Of a stretch of 40,890 nucleotides of DNA, positions 1 to 6,965 are shown piece after piece (within the stretch, counting starts at the first letter, position 1; the number at the start of each line of letters is the position of its first letter). The stretch is from NCBI GenBank assembly GCA_033763735.1, contig JANRJY010000124.1, positions 1 to 40,890 on the forward strand, in the 5' to 3' direction. The notes beneath the pieces were generated by a model that saw only the letters and a list, made by a program, of their open reading frames with translations, did no database searches and was not told the origin of the DNA. This DNA is from JANRJY01 sp033763735 (GTDB lineage Bacteria > Bacteroidota > Bacteroidia > Cytophagales > UBA9547). A program made the translations under genes and the position numbers.

Positions 1-1
1 T

Positions 2-280
2 AAGCAACCTATTGATTTTCAGCACGATATAATTGTATTTCCCACCCCTCCGATTACTGCTATTGAAATTTTATCACCTACACAAATTTTAGGTGACTTA
101 TTTATAAAAATGCAAAAACTGATTGATTTAGGTACTCAATCTGTATGGATTATCATTCCACCAACCAAAACTGTTTATATTTTTAATTCCAAAAAAGAAC
201 AAAGTACTTTTCTGGAAGGTACTATAACTGACAAAGCCACTGGAATTCAAGTAGAAATGGACGCTTTATTTGAAGCTTAG
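2..280 (+). CDS. Uma2 family endonuclease, 3' end only
   Basis: The gene enters from the left edge; about 92 codons remain and end at a TAG. The translated piece contains AIEILSPTQ, then DLFIKMQKLIDLGTQSVWII and a V-Y-I-F strand. This is the pattern of the C-terminal half of the Uma2 (DUF820) family: an E-h-L-S-P core strand, a D-hhxK helix, then a G-xx-x-hWhh strand of the PD-(D/E)XK nuclease fold. The glutamate of EILSP and the lysine of FIKMQK are probably part of the active site. The biological role of Uma2 proteins is poorly known, and they often occur in many copies in environmental Bacteroidota and Cyanobacteria. The start and N-terminal half are outside the window. No strong terminator follows; only a weak CTGT/ACAG inverted repeat lies near 305-327. 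Confidence 0.75.
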   Translation, partial: KQPIDFQHDIIVFPTPPITAIEILSPTQILGDLFIKMQKLIDLGTQSVWIIIPPTKTVYIFNSKKEQSTFLEGTITDKATGIQVEMDALFEA

Positions 281-362
281 AATATCAAAACAAGAAAAAA
301 CTGTAAGGTCTTTCAACCCAACAGTCTTTAATTTAAAATTTAGCATTCAATATTTAAAATTC

Positions 363-383
363 AACATTTAACATTTAACATTT
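363..383. repeat. Heptamer tandem repeat (AACATTT x3)
   Basis: Three perfect copies of the heptamer AACATTT lie directly against the stop codon of the sugar isomerase gene. Looser relatives (ATTCAATATTT, ATTCAACATTT) occur just to the left. Short repeats of this kind are common between Bacteroidota genes. No function is claimed. Confidence 0.6.
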
Positions 384-385
384 CC

Positions 386-1645
386 TCACCCTCTTTCTTT
401 TACTAATGCCTCTCTGCATTTGTTTTCGCGATAGGCAACAATTGGATCAATTGCTGCACCGGCCATTAAACGAGCTTCAGCCAATAAAGGACGTACATCA
501 GTTCTGAATGCATGTTGCATAATTTCCTGTGCTTTAACAGCATCATTAGCTTCCTGTGCTGCTTCAAGAGCTTTACGATCAATAATAAGTGCTTGAGCAT
601 ATGCAATTTTGATTGCTTCTACTGATTGAAGTAAATCTTCCAATGGATCTTTAGTATTATGTGATGCGTCAATCATCCAACCTAATTTTGATTTGGACAA
701 ATCGCCATATCTTACTCCATCAACTAATTCATTAAAAATTAAAAACAACTGATAAGGTTTTATGGATCCTACCGTCAAGTCGTCATCTGAATATTTACTA
801 TCATTGAAATGGAATCCCCCTAATCGGTTTTCCATCATCAAACGCGACACAACTTGTTCAATGTTGGCATTGGGCAAGTGATGACCCAAATCAACAAGAC
901 ATGCCGCTTTTTTGCCTAATTTTTGGGCCAATAATAATGAACTACCCCAGTCTTGAACCACAGTTGAGTAAAATGCAGGTTCAAATGGTTTGTGTTCGGT
1001 AAATATCATCCAATCATCTGGAAGTGCTTTATAAATTTCGCGAAGCGATTCTAATGTTCTTTCAAAAGATTTGCGTTGATGCTGTTGGCCCGGGAAATTG
1101 GCGCCATCAGCAAGCCAAACAGTAAGTGATTTTGACCCTACTTCTTTACCTATTTTAATCACATCCAAATTGTGGTCTATGGCTTGTTTTCTTACGGAAG
1201 CATCTGTATGACAAAGCGATCCAAATTTGTATGAAAGCTTTTGACCGGGTTGATCTTGAAATGTGTTTGAGTTCATTGCATCAAATTTGATTCCAAATTG
1301 TGAGGCAAGCGCTTTTACTTTATTTACATCTTTAGGAGTGTCCCATGGAATGTGCATAGATACTGCACCGCTTGAACGATTCAAAGTGTGTAGTAATCCA
1401 ATATCCTCCATTTTTTGCTCAAAAGTAGTAGGTTCTCCTTTACCTGGAAATCTGCCAAATCGAGTGCCACCGGTGCTAAGTGCCCAACTTGGAATGGCAA
1501 TTTGAAAGTCCTTAATTTTGGTGACAATTTTTTTAGGATCTAATCCTTCTGATTTCAAGACATTAGCCAGAAATTTGTATTTTTTTTGATGGGCTACTAC
1601 TCTTGAATCATTATGTTCTGCAATTTTCTTTTCCTGTAAAATCAT
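386..1645 (-). CDS. L-rhamnose isomerase-type sugar isomerase (TIM barrel)
   Basis: The 419-aa product matches the Pseudomonas stutzeri type of L-rhamnose isomerase (about 430 aa), a metal-dependent TIM-barrel enzyme that interconverts aldoses and ketoses (L-rhamnose/L-rhamnulose, and in some members other rare sugars). Visible signatures are GGTRFGRFPGKGEP (59-72), TEHKPFEPAF (216-225), VDLGHHLPNAN (251-261), GGFHFNDSKY (276-285) and WMIDASHNTKDP (323-334). E217, D252, H279 and D326 sit where the four metal ligands of the P. stutzeri enzyme lie (E219, D254, H281, D327), so the enzyme should be active. The protein is cytoplasmic, with no signal peptide. No rhamnulose kinase, permease or RhaD-type aldolase is adjacent, so the true substrate is uncertain. 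A class I aldolase 10 kb away could act in the same route, but nothing links them directly. Confidence 0.85.
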   Translation of the reverse strand: MILQEKKIAEHNDSRVVAHQKKYKFLANVLKSEGLDPKKIVTKIKDFQIAIPSWALSTGGTRFGRFPGKGEPTTFEQKMEDIGLLHTLNRSSGAVSMHIPWDTPKDVNKVKALASQFGIKFDAMNSNTFQDQPGQKLSYKFGSLCHTDASVRKQAIDHNLDVIKIGKEVGSKSLTVWLADGANFPGQQHQRKSFERTLESLREIYKALPDDWMIFTEHKPFEPAFYSTVVQDWGSSLLLAQKLGKKAACLVDLGHHLPNANIEQVVSRLMMENRLGGFHFNDSKYSDDDLTVGSIKPYQLFLIFNELVDGVRYGDLSKSKLGWMIDASHNTKDPLEDLLQSVEAIKIAYAQALIIDRKALEAAQEANDAVKAQEIMQHAFRTDVRPLLAEARLMAGAAIDPIVAYRENKCREALVKERG

Positions 1646-1675
1646 GGTTGTAATAAATATCTATTTAAAAAAAAT

Positions 1676-1707
1676 CAAATTAAAGGGGATAAATGTTCTA
1701 TTACAAA
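1676..1707 (-). promoter_or_regulatory. Probable promoter of the sugar isomerase gene
   Basis: Read on the minus strand there is TTTG (1707-1704), 20 bases, then TTAATTTG (1683-1676). This has one mismatch to the Bacteroidota consensus TTTG-N~19-TAnnTTTG. It lies about 30 bases upstream of the isomerase start. Confidence 0.4.
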
Positions 1708-1826
1708 CAACTTTTCAATTTTTTATTTTTTAACTGAATTTCTATCAAAGTATCTCCTTTAAAGTCCTTCTTCCCCAAAGCCTTCTGAATAGAAGCATTA
1801 TAGGATGAGGATTTAATAAACAACAT
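1701..1826 (-). other. Possible 41-codon small ORF or gene remnant
   Basis: An ATG-to-TAA frame of 41 codons lies between the isomerase and rpoC. The peptide begins MLFIKSSSYNASIQKALGKK and continues with DFKGDTLIEIQLK, then a lysine-rich tail. Its composition looks protein-like (mixed charged and polar residues, codons like those of nearby genes) rather than like random AT-rich translation. I do not recognise the family. It has no obvious promoter of its own and overlaps the predicted isomerase promoter. It may be the tail of a decayed gene, for example one inserted when rpoC was separated from rpoB, or chance. Confidence 0.25.
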
Positions 1827-1847
1827 TCATAAATAATTTAAATTAAT

Positions 1848-1880
1848 GTTTCAGCATTCCAACAAAAAGTGCTACTTTTG
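1848..1880 (+). promoter_or_regulatory. rpoC promoter
   Basis: A perfect Bacteroidota -7 box TACTTTTG (TAnnTTTG) occupies 1873-1880. A TTTC element resembling the -33 box lies at 1848-1851, 21 bases upstream. Transcription would start near 1886, giving a leader of about 55 bases. An own promoter fits with rpoC standing alone here, without rpoB. Confidence 0.65.
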
Positions 1881-1891
1881 CAATCTTTTCG

Positions 1892-1934
1892 TCCAGAGTC
1901 TGCCTCTGGAGAATACAGTTCATTGATAATCAAT
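1892..1934 (+). promoter_or_regulatory. Structured rpoC leader: hairpin plus palindrome
   Basis: Within the predicted 5' leader, TCCAGAG (1892-1898) and CTCTGGA (1904-1910) form a perfect 7-bp stem with a 5-base loop. A 13-base palindrome, ATTGAT-A-ATCAAT (1922-1934), follows and ends seven bases before the rpoC ATG. Either could affect translation or bind a regulator. No T-run follows the hairpin, so it is not a standard terminator. Confidence 0.45.
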
Positions 1935-1941
1935 CTCTTAT

Positions 1942-4900
1942 ATGGCATTGAGAAAAAATAGAAAAATAAATCCCGACTTTACAAAAGTCACCATCAGCCT
2001 TGCTTCGCCTGAATCTATACTAGAAAATTCATTTGGAGAGGTAACACAACCAGAAACTATTAATTACAGAACTTATAAACCCGAAATGGGTGGATTATTT
2101 TGTGAGCGAATATTCGGTCCAGTTAAGGATTACGAATGTCACTGCGGTAAATACAAACGTATTCGCTACAAAGGAATCATTTGCGATCGTTGTGGTGTTG
2201 AAGTAACGGAGAAAAAAGTACGTAGAGAACGTATGGGACATATCGAATTGGTTGTTCCTGTTGCTCATATTTGGTACTTCCGTTCATTGCCCAATAAAAT
2301 CGGTTATTTATTAGGATTGCCAAGCAAAAAACTTGATCAAATAATATATTACGAAAGATATGTAGTCGTTCAGGCTGGTATCAAAGCTGAGGACGGAATT
2401 TCTCAACTCGATTTTTTAACTGAAGATGAATATTTAGACATTATCGACAAACTTCCACGTGAAAATCAAATGTTGGAAGATACTGACCCAAATAAGTTTA
2501 TTGCCAAAATGGGTGCAGAGTCATTATATATGCTGTTGGAAAGATTGAAATTAGATGATCTTTCATTCCAATTGCGTTATCAGGCATCACACGATACTTC
2601 GCAACAACGCAAAGCAGATGCTTTGAAAAGACTTCGTGTTGTTGAAGCATTCAGAGATGCTGCTACTCGTATTGTTAACAAACCTGAATGGATGATTATC
2701 CGAATGGTTCCAGTGATTCCACCTGAATTGCGTCCATTAGTTCCATTGGATGGTGGTCGTTTTGCCACTTCCGATTTGAATGATTTGTATCGTAGGGTGA
2801 TCATTCGTAACAACCGTCTTAAACGATTGATAGAAATAAAAGCTCCGGAAGTAATCCTACGTAACGAAAAACGTATGCTTCAGGAAGCTGTTGATTCGCT
2901 TTTCGATAATTCAAGAAAAGTTAATGCAGTAAGAGCAGAAGGAAACAGAGCTCTTAAATCATTATCTGATATGTTGAAAGGAAAACAAGGTCGTTTCCGT
3001 CAAAATTTATTAGGAAAACGTGTCGATTACTCAGGTCGTTCCGTTATTGTTGTTGGTCCTGAATTAAAGTTGCACGAATGTGGTTTGCCAAAAGATATGG
3101 CAGCAGAGCTTTTCAAACCGTTTATCATTCGTAAACTTATTGAAAGAGGTATTGTTAAAACTGTAAAATCAGCTAAGAAAATTGTTGACCGTAAAGATGC
3201 AGTAGTATGGGATATCCTTGAAAATGTATTAAAAGGGCACCCTGTATTATTGAACCGTGCGCCAACATTGCACAGATTAGGTATACAAGCATTTCAACCA
3301 AAATTGATTGAGGGAAAAGCAATTCAATTGCACCCTTTGGTTTGTACTGCTTTCAACGCGGATTTTGACGGTGACCAAATGGCGGTACACGTACCACTAG
3401 GTCATGAAGCTATTTTGGAAGCACAGTTATTGATGCTTTCATCACATAATATATTGAATCCTGCGAATGGGGCTCCAATAACCGTTCCTTCACAAGATAT
3501 GGTTCTTGGACTATATTATATCACAAAAGGCAGAAAAGGGTCAAAAGACAAACCTGAATTAGGTGAAGGTTTGACGTTCTATGGCTTTGAAGATGTAGTA
3601 ATGGCTGTTAATGAAGGAATTCTTTCAAAACATGCTTATATTAAAGTTAAAGCAAATGTTAAAAATGAGCAAGGAGAATTAGTTTCCAAGGTTATTGAAA
3701 CTGTTGCAGGTAGAGTGTTATTCAATCAATTCGTTCCTCAGGAAGTAGGATTTATTGATGAATTGTTGACTAAAAAGAAATTACAACAAATCATTGGAAT
3801 AGTATACAAAGCCGTAGGTTCAGCAAAAACAGCTGCCTTCCTTGATAATATTAAAGAATTAGGATTCCGTTATGCATTCAGAGGTGGACTTTCAATAGGT
3901 CTTTCTGACATCATGGTGCCTGACAACAAAATTGAATTGATAGCTAAAGCAAAAGAAGAGGTGGATGCTGTGTGGAATAACTACTACATGGGTTTAATCA
4001 CTGACAATGAGCGTTACAATCAAGTAATTGATATTTGGACCAGAGTGAACTCTCAAATCACTGAAACGCTGATGAAAAAACAAGAAGCAGATCAGGATGG
4101 ATTTAACTCTATTTATATGATGATGCACTCAGGAGCTCGTGGTTCAAGAGAGCAAATCAGACAATTGGGTGGAATGAGAGGGTTGATGGCTAAGCCTCAG
4201 AAAAACTTAGCAGGTTCGGTTGGAGAAATTATCGAAAATCCGATTATCTCTAACTTCAAAGAAGGACTTGATGTATTGGAATACTTTATTTCAACACACG
4301 GTGCTCGTAAAGGTTTGGCAGATACTGCATTAAAGACAGCTGATGCGGGTTACTTGACCAGAAGGTTGGTGGATGTTGCTCAGGATGTAATTATTAATGA
4401 AGTTGATTGTGGTACCCTTCGAGGAATCACAATGGCAGCTTTGAAAGATAATGAAGACATTGTAGAGCCACTATATGATAGAATTGTTGGTAGAGTTTCT
4501 GTTCATGATGTTTATGATCCATTAACGGGTGAAATCATTGTTGAATCAGGAGAAGAGCTTAGTGATGCAATTGCAAAAAGAATTGACGAAAGTAGCATTG
4601 AAGAAGTTGAAATTCGTTCGGTGTTGACTTGCGAAGCTAAACAAGGAATTTGTGGTAAATGCTATGGACGTAACCTTACAACCGGTAAAATGGTTCAAAA
4701 AGGAGAAGCTGTAGGCGTTATTGCAGCACAATCTATTGGAGAACCTGGTACTCAGCTTACACTTCGTACTTTCCACGTGGGTGGTACAGCTTCAAATATT
4801 TCTGTTGATTCAAATATCAAAGCAAAGTTTGAAGGTAAAGTTGAATATGATGAATTAAGATATGTAGATACAACTGATGCCGATGACAAACCTATACAAG

Positions 4901-6252
4901 TAGTTATTGGACGTTCAGGTGAAATAAAAATTGTAGATGCACAAGGTCGTACTTTAATTTCAAATGTGGTTCCTTACGGGTCTATTATGAAAGTTAAAAG
5001 CGGTCAAAAAGTGAAGAAAGGAGAAGAACTTTGTTTCTGGGATCCTTACAATGCCGTAATCGTTTCCGAACTTGCGGGTGAAGTTGCATATGACGCGGTT
5101 GAAGAAAGCATCACATTCAAAGAAGAATTTGATGAGCAAACTGGTCACCGTGAAAAAGTAATTACCGAAACTAAGGATAAAACCAAAAACCCTGCAATTA
5201 TTATCAAAACGAAAGGATCTGATCCAAAAGCTTATAGCTTACCTGTAGGAGCTCGTATCGTTGTTGAAGAAGGCAGAAAAATTAAAGCAGGTGAAGTGCT
5301 TGCAAAAATTCCAAGATCAATAGGTAAAAATAGAGATATAACAGGAGGTTTGCCTCGTGTAACTGAGTTGTTCGAAGCACGTAATCCTTCAAATCCAGCA
5401 GTTGTAAGTGAAATTGACGGAGTTGTAACTTACGGTACTATTAAAAGAGGAAATCGTGAGGTCACAATTGAATCAAGAGATGGCGTTAAGAAAAAATACT
5501 TAATTCCACTTTCAAAACATATATTGGTTCAAGATGGCGACTTTGTTAAAGCAGGACTACCAATGTCGGATGGTGCTATTTCTCCACCTGATATTCTTTC
5601 AATAAAAGGACCAACCGCGGTTCAGGAATATTTAGTAAATGAAATTCAAGAAGTTTATCGTTTACAAGGTGTTAAAATCAATGATAAACATATTGAAATT
5701 ATTGTTCGTCAAATGCTTCAAAAAGTTGAAATTGTAGAACCGGGAGACACTAATTTGTTGCCTGGTCAAGCTGTTGACAAATTATATTTCCGTGCTGAAA
5801 ACGATGGAATTCTTGATAAAAAAGTAGTAGAAGATGCTGGGGATTCATTGGTATTAAAACCAGGTCAAATTATTACTGCACGTAGATTAAGAGATGAAAA
5901 TTCAATTTTGAAACGTCAAGATAAGAAAACCGTAACCGTACGTGATGCACAAGCGGCCGTTTCTACTCCAATGCTTCAAGGTATAACTCAGGCTTCGTTA
6001 GGAACTGATAGCTGGATTTCAGCGGCATCTTTCCAAGAAACAACTAAAGTATTGAGCGAAGCAGCAGTAAGAGGCAAACGCGATTACTTAATGGGCTTGA
6101 AAGAGAACGTAATTGTAGGTCATTTGATACCTGCAGGAACTGGATTGAGAGACTATCAAGATTATATTGTAGGTTCGAAAGAAGAATATGAGCAATTGGT
6201 AGAGTCAAAACGATCTATTCGCAGACGTAAAGAAGAAACTGCAGAAGTTTAA
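1942..6252 (+). CDS. rpoC: DNA-directed RNA polymerase subunit beta'
   Basis: The 1,436-aa product is a full-length RNA polymerase beta' subunit. It pairs with beta (RpoB) to form the catalytic cleft. The N-terminal zinc site is C66-x-C68...C81-x2-C84 (CHCGKYKRIRYKGIICDRC). The active-site magnesium loop NADFDGDQM spans 472-480 with the three aspartates D474, D476 and D478. The second zinc site uses C823, C897, C904 and C907 (CEAKQGICGKC). GVIAAQSIGEPGTQLTLRTF, which leads into the bridge-helix/trigger-loop region, follows. The start is set by the Bacteroidota-typical opening (K...FTKVTISLASPESILENS). No Shine-Dalgarno is evident, as usual in the phylum. rpoB is not upstream, which is unusual: a divergent isomerase gene and a 296-bp gap are there instead. 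DUF3467 follows, as in related genomes. Confidence 0.99.
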   Translation: MALRKNRKINPDFTKVTISLASPESILENSFGEVTQPETINYRTYKPEMGGLFCERIFGPVKDYECHCGKYKRIRYKGIICDRCGVEVTEKKVRRERMGHIELVVPVAHIWYFRSLPNKIGYLLGLPSKKLDQIIYYERYVVVQAGIKAEDGISQLDFLTEDEYLDIIDKLPRENQMLEDTDPNKFIAKMGAESLYMLLERLKLDDLSFQLRYQASHDTSQQRKADALKRLRVVEAFRDAATRIVNKPEWMIIRMVPVIPPELRPLVPLDGGRFATSDLNDLYRRVIIRNNRLKRLIEIKAPEVILRNEKRMLQEAVDSLFDNSRKVNAVRAEGNRALKSLSDMLKGKQGRFRQNLLGKRVDYSGRSVIVVGPELKLHECGLPKDMAAELFKPFIIRKLIERGIVKTVKSAKKIVDRKDAVVWDILENVLKGHPVLLNRAPTLHRLGIQAFQPKLIEGKAIQLHPLVCTAFNADFDGDQMAVHVPLGHEAILEAQLLMLSSHNILNPANGAPITVPSQDMVLGLYYITKGRKGSKDKPELGEGLTFYGFEDVVMAVNEGILSKHAYIKVKANVKNEQGELVSKVIETVAGRVLFNQFVPQEVGFIDELLTKKKLQQIIGIVYKAVGSAKTAAFLDNIKELGFRYAFRGGLSIGLSDIMVPDNKIELIAKAKEEVDAVWNNYYMGLITDNERYNQVIDIWTRVNSQITETLMKKQEADQDGFNSIYMMMHSGARGSREQIRQLGGMRGLMAKPQKNLAGSVGEIIENPIISNFKEGLDVLEYFISTHGARKGLADTALKTADAGYLTRRLVDVAQDVIINEVDCGTLRGITMAALKDNEDIVEPLYDRIVGRVSVHDVYDPLTGEIIVESGEELSDAIAKRIDESSIEEVEIRSVLTCEAKQGICGKCYGRNLTTGKMVQKGEAVGVIAAQSIGEPGTQLTLRTFHVGGTASNISVDSNIKAKFEGKVEYDELRYVDTTDADDKPIQVVIGRSGEIKIVDAQGRTLISNVVPYGSIMKVKSGQKVKKGEELCFWDPYNAVIVSELAGEVAYDAVEESITFKEEFDEQTGHREKVITETKDKTKNPAIIIKTKGSDPKAYSLPVGARIVVEEGRKIKAGEVLAKIPRSIGKNRDITGGLPRVTELFEARNPSNPAVVSEIDGVVTYGTIKRGNREVTIESRDGVKKKYLIPLSKHILVQDGDFVKAGLPMSDGAISPPDILSIKGPTAVQEYLVNEIQEVYRLQGVKINDKHIEIIVRQMLQKVEIVEPGDTNLLPGQAVDKLYFRAENDGILDKKVVEDAGDSLVLKPGQIITARRLRDENSILKRQDKKTVTVRDAQAAVSTPMLQGITQASLGTDSWISAASFQETTKVLSEAAVRGKRDYLMGLKENVIVGHLIPAGTGLRDYQDYIVGSKEEYEQLVESKRSIRRRKEETAEV

Positions 6253-6260
6253 ATAAGTTT

Positions 6261-6297
6261 ATCTTAGCGAATCAACTGATTCGCTAAGATTCTTTTT
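6261..6297 (+). terminator. Strong intrinsic terminator after rpoC
   Basis: Two 14-base arms, ATCTTAGCGAATCA and its exact complement, are separated by two bases (6261-6290), followed by TCTTTTT. It lies between rpoC and the DUF3467 gene, so DUF3467 is either expressed by read-through or has its own promoter. Confidence 0.85.
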
Positions 6298-6321
6298 AAA
6301 AACTTAATATAATATTGAACA

Positions 6322-6654
6322 ATGGCTCAAAACAAAAATCCAAATCAAAATGCTCCTGAAAATCAAATTAATATTGAGCTTTCAGAGGAGGTAGCAGAAG
6401 GTATTTATTCAAATTTGGCGATGATTGCACACTCCAATAGTGAGTTTGTAGTTGATTTTATTCGTTTGATGCCAGGCTTACCTAAAGCTAAAGTTAAATC
6501 GAGAATTATTTTAACACCTGAGCATGCAAAACGCTTATTACAAGCACTTGCTGACAATGTAACCAAATACGAGTCGTCTTTTGGTGAAATCGCAATGCCA
6601 AATCAATTTCCAGGTTTTCCAATGACTTTTGGCGGAACTATAGGAGAGGCATAA
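6322..6654 (+). CDS. DUF3467 domain-containing protein
   Basis: The 110-aa protein matches the DUF3467 family, which in Bacteroidota is habitually encoded just downstream of rpoC. The conserved core runs from INIELSEEVAEGIYSNLAMI (17-36) through SEFVVDFIRLMPG (40-52) and ILTPEHAKRLLQALADNV (63-80). A mixed beta-alpha fold is followed by a short Gly/Pro/Phe tail. The first ~15 residues are N/Q/P-rich and probably disordered. There is no signal peptide or membrane segment. The function is unknown. The steady linkage to rpoC suggests a role around transcription, but that is inference. A strong terminator separates the two genes here. Confidence 0.85.
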   Translation: MAQNKNPNQNAPENQINIELSEEVAEGIYSNLAMIAHSNSEFVVDFIRLMPGLPKAKVKSRIILTPEHAKRLLQALADNVTKYESSFGEIAMPNQFPGFPMTFGGTIGEA

Positions 6655-6670
6655 AAAATGTAGAAAATAA

Positions 6671-6701
6671 TTGAATTAATCAGTTCTTGTTCATAATATT
6701 G
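6671..6701 (+). promoter_or_regulatory. Possible tRNA-Asn promoter
   Basis: TTGA (6671-6674), 19 bases, then TAATATTG (6694-6701) resembles TTTG-N19-TAnnTTTG with one mismatch in each box. Transcription would start about 14 bases before the tRNA. Confidence 0.35.
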
Positions 6702-6721
6702 CAGCCCGATTTCAAAATTAT

Positions 6722-6795
6722 GCTTCCTTAGCTCAGTTGGTTAGAGCACCTGACTGTTAATCAGGGGGTCCCTGGTTCAAGCCCAGGAGGGAGCG
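6722..6795 (+). tRNA. tRNA-Asn (anticodon GTT)
   Basis: This is a complete 74-nt cloverleaf. The acceptor stem is GCTTCCT with AGGGAGC (one G-T pair). The D arm contains AGCTCAGTTGGTTAGAGC. The anticodon stem CCTGA/TCAGG holds loop CTGTTAA, with anticodon GTT at 6756-6758. The T stem is CCTGG/CCAGG with loop TTCAAGC. The discriminator is G6795. The CCA end is not encoded and must be added after transcription. Confidence 0.96.
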
Positions 6796-6808
6796 CAAAA
6801 GTTATTCC

Positions 6809-6845
6809 AAGCCACTTATTTTATTATGAGTGGCTTTTCTTTTTT
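6809..6845 (+). terminator. Intrinsic terminator after tRNA-Asn
   Basis: AAGCCACT (6809-6816) pairs with AGTGGCTT (6829-6836) around a 12-base AT-rich loop. A T-rich run (TTTTCTTTTTT) follows, and the hairpin starts 14 bases after the tRNA ends. Confidence 0.8.
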
Positions 6846-6900
6846 AAATTACTTTTATCTAAATAAGTCTTCTGTTTTTTATGACTTATTATTTAATAAA

Positions 6901-6928
6901 TTTGCGATCATACTTTTAGCTAACTTTT
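6901..6928 (+). promoter_or_regulatory. Possible GH97 promoter
   Basis: TTTG (6901-6904), 16 bases, then TAACTTTT (6921-6928) is close to the Bacteroidota consensus, though the spacer is short and the last base differs. An alternative box TACTTTTA lies at 6911-6918. Confidence 0.35.
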
Positions 6929-6965
6929 CAATTTGAACATTATTTACATTCTTCCTTTATAGATT

